Of a stretch of DNA of 55,009 nt, positions 28,632-36,247 are shown one piece after another. Source of the DNA: Flavobacteriaceae bacterium (GTDB lineage: Bacteria; Bacteroidota; Bacteroidia; Flavobacteriales; Flavobacteriaceae); contig SHWW01000004.1 of the NCBI GenBank assembly GCA_009693635.1, forward strand, positions 1-55,009. Reading direction: 5' to 3'. How positions within the stretch are numbered: position 1 is the first letter of the stretch; every line of letters begins with the position of its first letter. Under the pieces are notes generated by a model. That model was not told where the DNA came from and did no database searches. It saw nothing but the letters and a program-made list of their open reading frames with translations. Position numbers and translations under genes: made by a program.

Positions 28632-30035
28632 ATGAGTTCATTTGACGTTGTCATCATTGGTTCAGGACCTGGAGGATATGTTGCAGCAATTCGTTGCGCA
28701 CAATTGGGAATGAAAACTGCCATTATCGAAAAATATTCTACACTTGGTGGAACCTGCCTAAATGTAGGTTGTATTCCATCAAAAGCATTACTTGCCTCAT
28801 CTCATCATTACAGCGAAATAGCTCATTTTGCTGAACATGGAATTGAAGTTTTGGGAGAAGTAAAAGTGAATTTGGAGAAAATGATTGCTCGTAAACAAGC
28901 AGTTGTTGATCAAACTTCTGGAGGTGTGAAATTCTTAATGGATAAAAATAAAATCACTGTTTTTGAAGGACTGGGTTCTTTTATAGACGCCACTCACGTA
29001 GCAGTTGTAAAAGCTGATGGAACTTCTGAAACTTTAGAAGCTAAAAATATTATTATTGCAACGGGTTCTAAACCGTCTTCGTTGCCATTTATAAAAATTG
29101 ATAAAGAAAGAATTATAACTTCTACAGAAGCATTAAAACTGAAAGAAGTGCCAAAACACCTTGTAATTATTGGTGGTGGGGTAATTGGAATTGAATTAGG
29201 ACAAGTCTATTTACGATTAGGAGCGCATGTTTCTGTAGTAGAATTTATGGATAGAATTATTCCAGGAATGGATGGTTCGTTGTCTAAAGAATTGACTAAA
29301 GTTTTGAAGAAACAAGGAATGAAATTCTACGTTTCTCACAAAGTGAAATCCGTAGAACGTTTTGGAGATGTTGTAACCGTTCAAGCTGAAAATGCAAAAG
29401 GAGAAACCATCACATTTGAAGGTGATTATTCATTAGTTTCTGTTGGTCGTTTTCCTTTTACTGATGGATTAAATGCAGATAAAGCAGGAGTAAAAATTTC
29501 AGAAAGAGGTCAGATTGAAGTAAATGATCATTTGCAAACTTCCGTTCTAAATATATACGCAATTGGCGATGTTGTTCGTGGAGCTATGTTGGCGCACAAA
29601 GCCGAAGAAGAAGGAACAATGGTTGCAGAAATTTTGGCAGGACAAAAACCTCATATCAATTATAATTTGATTCCAGGAGTTGTTTATACTTGGCCAGAAG
29701 TGGCTGCAGTTGGACAAACAGAGGAGCAATTGAAAGCTTCGGGAGTTGAATTTAAATCGGGTAGTTTTCCTTTCAAAGCATTAGGAAGAGCAAGAGCTGG
29801 TGGTGATTTGGATGGATTTGTAAAAATACTTGCAGATGCCAAAACAGATGAAGTATTAGGTGTTCACATGATTGGAGCACGTTGTGCGGATTTGATTGCA
29901 GAAGCAGTAACAGCAATGGAATTTAAGGCTTCGGCAGAAGATATTTCTAGAATGAGTCACGCGCACCCTACATTTGCAGAAGCAATAAAAGAAGCAGCGT
30001 TGGCAGCAACAGATAACAGAGCATTGCACGTTTAA
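28632..30035 (+). CDS. lpd: Dihydrolipoyl dehydrogenase (E3)
   Basis: Flavoprotein that reoxidises dihydrolipoamide of the pyruvate, 2-oxoglutarate or branched-chain dehydrogenase complexes and the glycine cleavage system, reducing NAD+. At 467 residues it has the family length. The FAD motif IIGSGPGGYVAAIR is at the N-terminus. The redox-active disulfide is Cys42/Cys47 in GGTCLNVGCIPSKALL. The NAD motif is VIIGGGVIGIELGQVYLRLG, the second FAD block is IYAIGDVVRGAMLAHKAEEE, and the catalytic base lies in HAHPTFAEAIKEAA. No E1 or E2 genes adjoin it, so it is probably a shared E3. A hairpin terminator follows. Confidence 0.97.
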   Translation: MSSFDVVIIGSGPGGYVAAIRCAQLGMKTAIIEKYSTLGGTCLNVGCIPSKALLASSHHYSEIAHFAEHGIEVLGEVKVNLEKMIARKQAVVDQTSGGVKFLMDKNKITVFEGLGSFIDATHVAVVKADGTSETLEAKNIIIATGSKPSSLPFIKIDKERIITSTEALKLKEVPKHLVIIGGGVIGIELGQVYLRLGAHVSVVEFMDRIIPGMDGSLSKELTKVLKKQGMKFYVSHKVKSVERFGDVVTVQAENAKGETITFEGDYSLVSVGRFPFTDGLNADKAGVKISERGQIEVNDHLQTSVLNIYAIGDVVRGAMLAHKAEEEGTMVAEILAGQKPHINYNLIPGVVYTWPEVAAVGQTEEQLKASGVEFKSGSFPFKALGRARAGGDLDGFVKILADAKTDEVLGVHMIGARCADLIAEAVTAMEFKASAEDISRMSHAHPTFAEAIKEAALAATDNRALHV

Positions 30036-30052
30036 TACTAAATTTATAAAAT

Positions 30053-30080
30053 AAAAACCTATTATTTATAGGGTTTTCTT
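30053..30080 (+). terminator. Terminator after lpd
   Basis: AAAACCTA, loop TTATTTA, TAGGGTTTTCTT: a short stem with one bulged G followed by a T-rich tract, between convergent lpd and rsmD. Confidence 0.6.
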
Positions 30081-30101
30081 GTTTTTATCGGTTTCTATTG
30101 T

Positions 30102-30659
30102 TTAATCTAAAACGGATTCTTTATTGATTTCAAAGAAACTAAAAATAGAACCTCCATAACTTTTCTTGAAGGAAAAATGTATCATATGATCCAACTTGGT
30201 GTATTTTGAATGTTCAATAACCATCATACCATCTTCTCGAAGTAATTCTTGTTTGAATACTAAAGTTACAATGTTTTCAAAAGTTTTTTGGTCCAATGCA
30301 TACGGTGGATCGGCAAAAATAATATCGTAGGAATTGGTATTTTTTTCTAAGAATTTAAAAACATCACTTCGCATGGTTGCGATATTAAAATCGTATTCTT
30401 CGGCAACTTGCTTGATAAATTTCATGCAACCAAAATCTGCATCAACAGAGGTGATATTTTCACTTCCGCGTGAAGCAAATTCGAAACTGATATTACCAGT
30501 TCCTGAAAATAAATCTAAGATTTTTAAGCCTTCAAAATCAAAATGATTATTCAAAACATTAAATAATGCTTCTTTGCTCATATCGGTTGTTGGGCGTACG
30601 GGTAGGTTTTTTGGTGGAAAAATCCGTCTTCCTTTATATTTTCCAGAAATTATTCTCAC
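30102..30659 (-). CDS. rsmD: 16S rRNA (guanine-966-N2)-methyltransferase RsmD
   Basis: Methylates G966 of 16S rRNA on the assembled 30S subunit. It has 185 residues, the standard length. The N-terminus MRIISGKYKGRRIFPPKNLP and VRPTTDMSKEALFNVL are diagnostic. The SAM site is LKILDLFSGTGNISFEFASRG, and the catalytic NPPY-type motif is IIFADPPYALD. It overlaps the DUF3822 gene by 4 nt (ATGA), so the two are translationally coupled, an arrangement that recurs in Bacteroidota. Confidence 0.97.
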   Translation of the reverse strand: MRIISGKYKGRRIFPPKNLPVRPTTDMSKEALFNVLNNHFDFEGLKILDLFSGTGNISFEFASRGSENITSVDADFGCMKFIKQVAEEYDFNIATMRSDVFKFLEKNTNSYDIIFADPPYALDQKTFENIVTLVFKQELLREDGMMVIEHSKYTKLDHMIHFSFKKSYGGSIFSFFEINKESVLD

Positions 30660-31474
30660 GATTGGAACAGTATAAAATGCTTTAAATTTTGAGAAGTTGA
30701 AAAATCATTGCGTTTTTGTAAATCGGAAACATCCAACAAGGAAACATTTCTAACGTATTTGAATGCGATTTGGAATAATTCAGATTCTTCAGAAATTTTA
30801 CCTAAAAGGGAAACTTTGAAATTCTCTGGATTTAGATTTAATTGTTCGGTAGCAAACAAAAGATAGTATATAAAGTCTTCTTTGGTTACAAAATTAAAAG
30901 AATTAAACAGTAATAATTTCTGATTTTGGACTATTATAATTTCAAATTTATTGGCTGAAAAATGAACAAAAACCTCTTTTTCGTCAACATTTTTAGAAAG
31001 TTCTAATAGTTTAGAAACTAGAATGCTATTGGTATGTTTGTAATTGAAAGTTACGAACTGATCAAGCAAATAATTATTGATATTAACGAATGGAATATAA
31101 ACATGATTTATTTCGTAATTTGAAAGTGCATCAAAAGCAAAGAAATCGGTTTCAAAAACTTTTGTATTGTATTGCAAATAACTTCCTAAAAAATCTTCGT
31201 CAAATAGCGCTGTTGGAACAAAAGTATCTAAATTGCTATCGTGTAGAACAATAACTTCATCATATGAATCTTTTAATTTTGAGTTATCCGTAAATGCCTT
31301 CCAATAATAATCTTCTACTTTATTTGCTTTGGGATATTTAGAAAAATCAATTTCTTTTACCGATATAACAGCCTGATTTAAAGTATCAATAACACAAAAA
31401 GCAAACCCATTCAAAGTTACTTGAAGTGTTAGTTTTTTGTATTTTTTATCCGTTATGTTTGCGTTTACCACCAT
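30656..31474 (-). CDS. DUF3822 family protein
   Basis: A 272-residue protein characteristic of Bacteroidota (DUF3822), always of unknown function as far as I know. It has no signal peptide. The N-terminal part reads KKLTLQVTLNGFAFCVIDTL and FSKYPKANKVEDYYWKAF. The second half (SILVSKLLELSKNVDEKEVF, VHFSANKFEIIIVQNQKLLL, FNSFNFVTKEDFIYYLLFAT) has strand patterns resembling the actin/ASKHA-like ATPase fold, which is my inference from pattern only. It overlaps rsmD by 4 nt and is probably co-expressed with it. A role in ribosome maturation would be speculation from this coupling. Confidence 0.85.
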   Translation of the reverse strand: MVVNANITDKKYKKLTLQVTLNGFAFCVIDTLNQAVISVKEIDFSKYPKANKVEDYYWKAFTDNSKLKDSYDEVIVLHDSNLDTFVPTALFDEDFLGSYLQYNTKVFETDFFAFDALSNYEINHVYIPFVNINNYLLDQFVTFNYKHTNSILVSKLLELSKNVDEKEVFVHFSANKFEIIIVQNQKLLLFNSFNFVTKEDFIYYLLFATEQLNLNPENFKVSLLGKISEESELFQIAFKYVRNVSLLDVSDLQKRNDFSTSQNLKHFILFQS

Positions 31475-31622
31475 AAATTGTTTCTGATTATCGCAAAACT
31501 ACAATTTTTTTAAATGACTATAATTTTTAGAGGGAATAAAATTGAGTTTAAGTTCCAAATTGTACTTTTAGTAGAAAATATATTTTAAAGATTTTGATTC
31601 AAAACAAAACGCGCTCCAAAAA

Positions 31623-31639
31623 ACTTTGCGTACTTTGCG
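31623..31639 (+). repeat. Tandem ACTTTGCG motif upstream of RecD-like helicase
   Basis: Two copies of ACTTTGCG separated by one base (ACTTTGCG T ACTTTGCG). From memory, CTTTGCG repeats of this sort recur in intergenic regions of Bacteroidota; I cannot verify this here. The second copy abuts the GTG that the ORF track uses as the helicase start. Confidence 0.5.
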
Positions 31640-31654
31640 GTGAAATTTGCATTT

Positions 31655-33076
31655 ATGAAATCAAGTCATTTTTATTCCCTTTTGCTAAGACAATTTCCGT
31701 TTACTCCCACGAATAAACAGGATATATTCTTTCAGCAAATAGCAGAATTTATTAATAATGACGATAATAATGAGATATTTGTTTTGAAAGGATATGCAGG
31801 AACAGGAAAAACTACTGTAATTTCTACGATTGTAAATAATTTGGTAGAAATCAATAAAAAGTATGTGTTGCTTGCGCCAACTGGTCGTGCGGCAAAAGTT
31901 ATTGCAAATTACTCACAAAAACCAGCCTTTACGATTCATAAAAAAATATATTTTCCAAAGAAATCTTCTGGGGGAGGCGTTAGTTTTACATTGCAACAAA
32001 ACAAACATAAAAACACCTTCTTTATAGTGGACGAAGCTTCGATGATTTCGGATACCAATTCCGAAAGTAAAATGTATCAAAATGTGTCTTTATTAGACGA
32101 TTTGATTTCTTTTGTTTATTCAGGAACCAATTGCAAAATGATATTATTGGGAGATACAGCACAGTTGCCTCCTGTAAATTTAGACATTTCGCCGGCTTTA
32201 AATATTGATATTTTGGGAATGCATTACAATAAAGAAATCAAGCACATTGAGTTGGATGAAGTAATGCGGCAAGAAGAAAATTCGGGTATTTTATTCAATG
32301 CTACCGAACTCCGAGAAGTGCTTAAAGACACTTTTTTTGATAGTTTCAAATTTCAATTACGAGGGTTTAAAGACATAGTTCGCCTAACAGATGGCTACGA
32401 TATTCAAGATGCAATTAATTCGGCATATAGTAATTACAGTATTGAAGACACTGCCTTTATCGTTCGTTCTAATAAACGAGCAAATCAATATAATGAACAA
32501 ATCCGTACTAAAATATTAGACAAGGAAAGTGAATTGTCCACAGGTGATTTTTTGATGGTGGTAAAAAACAATTACTTTTGGCTTAAAGATTCTGATGAAG
32601 CTGGTTTTATTGCCAATGGTGATATTATCGAAGTCTTAGAAATTTTTAATATTCAAGAATTATACGGTTTTAAATTTGCAAAAGTAAAAATTAGAATGGT
32701 TGATTATCCGAATCAAATTCCATTGGAAACTTTTTTGTTATTGGATACAATAACTAGTGAATCGCCGTCATTAACTTATGAAGAATCCAACAGATTGTAC
32801 CAAGAAGTGATGTTGGATTATGAAGGTGAAACAAAATATAAAAAGTTTCAAAAGGTGAAAGAAAACGAATTTTTCAATGCGCTTCAGGTTAAATTTTCTT
32901 ACGCAATTACGTGTCATAAATCGCAAGGAGGACAGTGGAATACTGTATTTATAGAGCAACCCTATTTGCCCAATGGTATTGATAGAGACTATATTCGATG
33001 GTTGTACACCGCAATCACAAGAGCTAAAGATAAGTTATATTTGATAGGTTTCAAAGACGAAAGTTTTGAAGAATAG
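31655..33076 (+). CDS. RecD-like/UvrD-C2 superfamily 1 helicase (AAA ATPase)
   Basis: A DNA helicase-like ATPase of the RecD/Pif1 group. Visible motifs are Walker A GYAGTGKTTVISTIV, motif Ia LLAPTGRAAKVI, Walker B TFFIVDEASMIS, motif III ILLGDTAQLPPV, and the C-terminal UvrD_C_2 segment FSYAITCHKSQGGQWNTVFIE followed by WLYTAITRAKDKLYLIG. The track starts at GTG 31640. The ATG at 31655 (MKSSHFYSLLLRQFPFTPT) is more likely, because the GTG abuts the ACTTTGCG repeat. The product is 473 residues, shorter than full RecD, and lacks the RecD N-terminal domain; no recB or recC adjoins it. It probably acts alone in repair or replication. Confidence 0.88.
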   Translation: MKSSHFYSLLLRQFPFTPTNKQDIFFQQIAEFINNDDNNEIFVLKGYAGTGKTTVISTIVNNLVEINKKYVLLAPTGRAAKVIANYSQKPAFTIHKKIYFPKKSSGGGVSFTLQQNKHKNTFFIVDEASMISDTNSESKMYQNVSLLDDLISFVYSGTNCKMILLGDTAQLPPVNLDISPALNIDILGMHYNKEIKHIELDEVMRQEENSGILFNATELREVLKDTFFDSFKFQLRGFKDIVRLTDGYDIQDAINSAYSNYSIEDTAFIVRSNKRANQYNEQIRTKILDKESELSTGDFLMVVKNNYFWLKDSDEAGFIANGDIIEVLEIFNIQELYGFKFAKVKIRMVDYPNQIPLETFLLLDTITSESPSLTYEESNRLYQEVMLDYEGETKYKKFQKVKENEFFNALQVKFSYAITCHKSQGGQWNTVFIEQPYLPNGIDRDYIRWLYTAITRAKDKLYLIGFKDESFEE

Positions 33077-33122
33077 TTTTATTTATAAAATCATTTGTAA
33101 GTTTGTATCTCAAAAGTAATCT

Positions 33123-33848
33123 ATGAAAATAATAGCAGTTATTCCCGCTCGTTATGCATCGACAAGATTTCCCGCTAAATTAATGCAAGATTTATGTGGA
33201 AAAACGGTCATTGCCAGAACATATCAAGCGGCAGTAAACACCGATTTATTTGATGATGTATTTGTAGTAACAGATTCTAATTTAATTTTTAGTGAGATTA
33301 TTTCTCAAGGAGGAAAAGCAATTATAAGTGTAAAAGAACATGAATCTGGTAGTGATAGAATTGCGGAAGCTGTTTCAAATTTAGATGTTGATATTGTTAT
33401 CAATATTCAAGGTGACGAACCCTTTATCAATAAAGAGCCGTTAGAAAAACTACTGCATATTTTTAGAAATGATACCAAAAACGAAGTTGATTTGGCTTCG
33501 CTAATGCGAGAAATCATCGATATTGAAGAAATTAACAACCCAAACAATGTAAAAGTTGTTGTAGATCAGAATAATTTTGCTTTATATTTTTCCCGTTCTG
33601 TAATTCCTAATCCAAGAGAAGTGAACGCTGGCGTGCGTTACATGCAGCACATCGGGATTTATGCCTTTAGAAAACAAGCCTTATTGGATTTTTATAGTTT
33701 ACCAATGAAATCCTTAGAAGCTTCCGAGAAATTAGAACAATTACGTTATTTAGAATTTGGAAAACGCATTAAAATGATTGAAACAACTCATATTGGAATT
33801 GGAATAGACACTCCTGAAGATTTAGAAAAAGCAAGAAAATGGTTTTGA
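33123..33848 (+). CDS. kdsB: 3-deoxy-manno-octulosonate cytidylyltransferase (CMP-Kdo synthetase)
   Basis: Activates Kdo with CTP for lipopolysaccharide inner-core synthesis, so the organism makes Kdo-containing LPS. At 241 residues it has the usual length. The nucleotide-binding start [20 protein letters not shown] and [12 protein letters not shown] is diagnostic. [16 protein letters not shown] is the conserved metal and sugar contact. Then come [27 protein letters not shown] and [20 protein letters not shown] -7-like TAAGTTTG (33098-33105) lies 18 nt upstream with only a weak -33, so co-transcription with the helicase (46-nt gap) is equally possible. Confidence 0.97.
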   Translation: MKIIAVIPARYASTRFPAKLMQDLCGKTVIARTYQAAVNTDLFDDVFVVTDSNLIFSEIISQGGKAIISVKEHESGSDRIAEAVSNLDVDIVINIQGDEPFINKEPLEKLLHIFRNDTKNEVDLASLMREIIDIEEINNPNNVKVVVDQNNFALYFSRSVIPNPREVNAGVRYMQHIGIYAFRKQALLDFYSLPMKSLEASEKLEQLRYLEFGKRIKMIETTHIGIGIDTPEDLEKARKWF

Positions 33849-34023
33849 TTTTTTAGAGTAAGGGATTACATTTAAAATCTTTCATTTTTTATCTAAGATT
33901 AATATGCGAAGCCCGGCCAATTATTTATTATTATTTATAGTAATTTAAATATTGTTTAACCAGGTTACTCCATAAAAAAACCCGCAATAATATTATAGCT
34001 TTTCACTAATTAATTTATAGCTT

Positions 34024-35421
34024 TTATTTTAAGTTTCCTACCATATCTTCTGGTTTTACCCAAACATCAAAATCTTCCGCAGTTACATAGCCTAATCGAA
34101 CTGATTCTTCTTTTAAAGTAGTTCCGTTTTTATAAGCAGTTTGAGCTATTTCAGCCGCTTTGTAGTATCCTATTTTTGTATTTAAAGCTGTAACCAACAT
34201 CAAAGAGTTGTTTACAAATTCTTCAATTCTTTTATAATTTGGCTCAATTCCTTGCGCACAATGTTCTTCAAATGACAGACATGCATCACCCAATAAACGG
34301 GCAGATTGTAAGAAATTTGCTGCCATTAAAGGTTTAAAAACATTCAATTCATAATGTCCTTGCATCCCACCAACAGAAATTGCTACGTCGTTCCCCATCA
34401 CTTGCGCACAAACCATTGTTAAAGCCTCACATTGAGTTGGATTTACTTTTCCGGGCATAATTGACGATCCTGGTTCGTTTTCAGGAATTAATATTTCTCC
34501 AATACCTGAACGAGGTCCAGAAGCCATCATACGAATATCATTAGCAATTTTATTTAATGAAACTGCCACTTGTTTCAATGCACCGTGAGTTTCTACAATG
34601 GCATCGTGAGCTGCCAAAGCTTCAAATTTATTTTCTGCCGTTACAAAAGGATATCCAGTAAATTTTGCTATATATTCGGCTACCTTTACATCATATCCAT
34701 CAGGTGTATTTAAACCTGTACCTACAGCAGTTCCACCTAAAGCCACTTCAGATAAATGTGCTAAAGTATTTTTAATCGCTTTTAAACCATAGTTTAATTG
34801 TGCCACATAACCAGAAATTTCTTGACCTAGAGTAAGCGGCGTTGCATCCATTAAATGCGTACGACCAATTTTCACTAAAGAATTATAAGTAACTGCTTTC
34901 TCTTGAAGCGTATTTCGTAATTTTTCAATTCCAGGAATCGTAACTTCAACTACCACTTTATAGGCCGCAATGTGCATTCCAGTAGGGTAGGTGTCATTGG
35001 AAGATTGAGACTTGTTGACATCATCATTGGCTTTGATGAATTGTTCGCCTTCACCAATTTTGAAACCTTTTAAAACCTGTGCACGGTTCGCAACTACTTC
35101 GTTAACATTCATATTACTTTGCGTTCCCGAACCTGTTTGCCAAATTACCAATGGAAATTCATCAGATAATTTTCCTGCTAATATTTCATCGCAAACAGCT
35201 GCGATTGCATCTCTTTTTTCAGTTGGAAGCACGCCTAAATCACAATTAGCATAGGCTGCCGCTTTCTTTAAGTAGGCAAATCCCTCAATAATTTCTTTAG
35301 GCATCGACGCCGAAGGACCAATTTTAAAGTTATTTCTTGAACGTTCTGTTTGTGCTCCCCAATATTTATCTGCAGGAACTTGCACTTCACCCATTGTGTC
35401 TTTTTCGATTCTAAATTCCAT
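34024..35421 (-). CDS. fumC: Class II fumarate hydratase
   Basis: Iron-free fumarase that interconverts fumarate and L-malate in the TCA cycle. It has 465 residues. The diagnostic segments are [20 protein letters not shown] at the start, [29 protein letters not shown], and the fumarate lyase signature [17 protein letters not shown]. It is monocistronic on the minus strand, with the divergent small membrane-protein gene upstream. A -7-like TAATTTTG (minus strand, 35505-35512) sits ~85 nt upstream of the ATG. The 175-bp gap downstream to kdsB holds no clear terminator. Confidence 0.97.
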   Translation of the reverse strand: MEFRIEKDTMGEVQVPADKYWGAQTERSRNNFKIGPSASMPKEIIEGFAYLKKAAAYANCDLGVLPTEKRDAIAAVCDEILAGKLSDEFPLVIWQTGSGTQSNMNVNEVVANRAQVLKGFKIGEGEQFIKANDDVNKSQSSNDTYPTGMHIAAYKVVVEVTIPGIEKLRNTLQEKAVTYNSLVKIGRTHLMDATPLTLGQEISGYVAQLNYGLKAIKNTLAHLSEVALGGTAVGTGLNTPDGYDVKVAEYIAKFTGYPFVTAENKFEALAAHDAIVETHGALKQVAVSLNKIANDIRMMASGPRSGIGEILIPENEPGSSIMPGKVNPTQCEALTMVCAQVMGNDVAISVGGMQGHYELNVFKPLMAANFLQSARLLGDACLSFEEHCAQGIEPNYKRIEEFVNNSLMLVTALNTKIGYYKAAEIAQTAYKNGTTLKEESVRLGYVTAEDFDVWVKPEDMVGNLK

Positions 35422-35551
35422 TTTATTGTGTTTTTATTATTTGTTTGAGCATTATTTATGTCTATCCTTAATTTAAAAGCAAATAGCTCAAAAACAATAT
35501 ATGACAAAATTACGCATAAAAAACTATTTTATAAAAATTGATAATGATTAA

Positions 35552-35582
35552 TTGGTAGTAAAAAATAATAAACTTACATTTG
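35552..35582 (+). promoter_or_regulatory. Consensus promoter of the small membrane protein gene
   Basis: TTG (35552-35554), 20-bp spacer, TACATTTG (35575-35582). The TTG that the ORF track takes as a start codon is better read as the -33 element; transcription would begin near 35587. Confidence 0.7.
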
Positions 35583-35608
35583 TAATCATTTTAATAATTA
35601 CGATAATC

Positions 35609-35773
35609 ATGTTTGAATTTTCACAGTATTTAGGATTTTTACTTTTCTTAACCATCCTTACAATGGGATTTTGGTTAATGTTTTTTTTAATTGGTTTCGT
35701 TCAATATTGGATTGGCGGTGCTTTGTGGGAAATGTATAAGGAGAAAAAAGCTAAAAAGCATCAATCGGTATAA
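35609..35773 (+). CDS. 54-residue membrane protein of unknown function
   Basis: I do not recognise a named family. The track starts at TTG 35552, but a consensus promoter occupies that region, so the ATG at 35609 (MFEFSQYLGFLLFLTILTMG) is the likely start. The protein has a hydrophobic stretch from about residue 8 to 32, enough for one long or two closely spaced membrane passes, an aromatic patch (FVQYWIGGALWEMY), and a basic cytoplasmic tail (KEKKAKKHQ). A strong terminator follows, so it is a complete single-gene unit divergent from fumC. A real gene is supported by promoter, start and terminator together; its function is unknown. Confidence 0.65.
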   Translation: MFEFSQYLGFLLFLTILTMGFWLMFFLIGFVQYWIGGALWEMYKEKKAKKHQSV

Positions 35774-35794
35774 TCTGATTTCTCATAAAAAAAC

Positions 35795-35830
35795 TGTCCA
35801 AATATACTTTTGGACATTTTTTTTTGTTTT
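35795..35830 (+). terminator. Strong terminator after the small membrane protein gene
   Basis: TGTCCAAA, loop TATACT, TTTGGACA: a perfect 8-bp stem followed by a long T-run. Confidence 0.88.
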
Positions 35831-36097
35831 GCTTGCAAAACCTCAATACGATTTAAATTAAATAATTAAATTAATCCATGTTTAAAAATTTAGTTAATTA
35901 TTTTTCATTTTCTAGATTAAAAGATTAAAAAATCAAGTTTTTACCAAAACCCCGATTACTTAACTTAACTTTTTTTTAATTCGAGTTCAGTTAAATAATT
36001 TAAGTCAATATCATCACATTTTAAATATTGAGACTAAGCGAGTATTTCAATCACAAATAGATAAGGACAATTGTCTCTTTATTTTTTTGTAAAAAAC
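35831..36097. other. AT-rich spacer upstream of the rpsA promoter
   Basis: No ORF or RNA gene is seen. It contains a perfect 10-bp palindrome GACAATTGTC at 36066-36075, about 23 bp upstream of the rpsA -33 element, a possible operator. Confidence 0.4.
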
Positions 36098-36128
36098 TTT
36101 GTGAATATAGAAAAAACAATTACTTTTG
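36098..36128 (+). promoter_or_regulatory. Consensus promoter of rpsA
   Basis: TTTG (36098-36101), 19-bp spacer, TACTTTTG (36121-36128). It predicts a start near 36133 and a ~115-nt leader, unusually long for this genome. Confidence 0.8.
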
Positions 36129-36184
36129 CAATCCTTTTGGTGAATAGGAGTTTCCTTTAGGGATTAAAAAATCAAACAAACAAC

Positions 36185-36229
36185 TTCTGTCGTTTTCCTT
36201 CGCTTTAAGAAACTCGAGAAAATACAGAA
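36185..36229 (+). promoter_or_regulatory. Long stem-loop in the rpsA 5' leader
   Basis: TTCTGT-c-GTTTTC pairs with GAAAAT-ACAGAA (12 bp, one bulge, one wobble). Inside it, TCG pairs with CGA and TTT with AAA around an AAG loop. It ends 18 nt before the rpsA ATG, a good place for control of translation by S1 itself, as known in E. coli. The function here is inferred. Confidence 0.5.
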
Positions 36230-36247
36230 TACAAATTTTTTATCAGC

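Noticed and set aside
35268-35507. 79-residue minus-strand ORF overlapping the fumC start
   Set aside because: It is out of frame with fumC, covers its promoter and conserved N-terminus, and has no family pattern.
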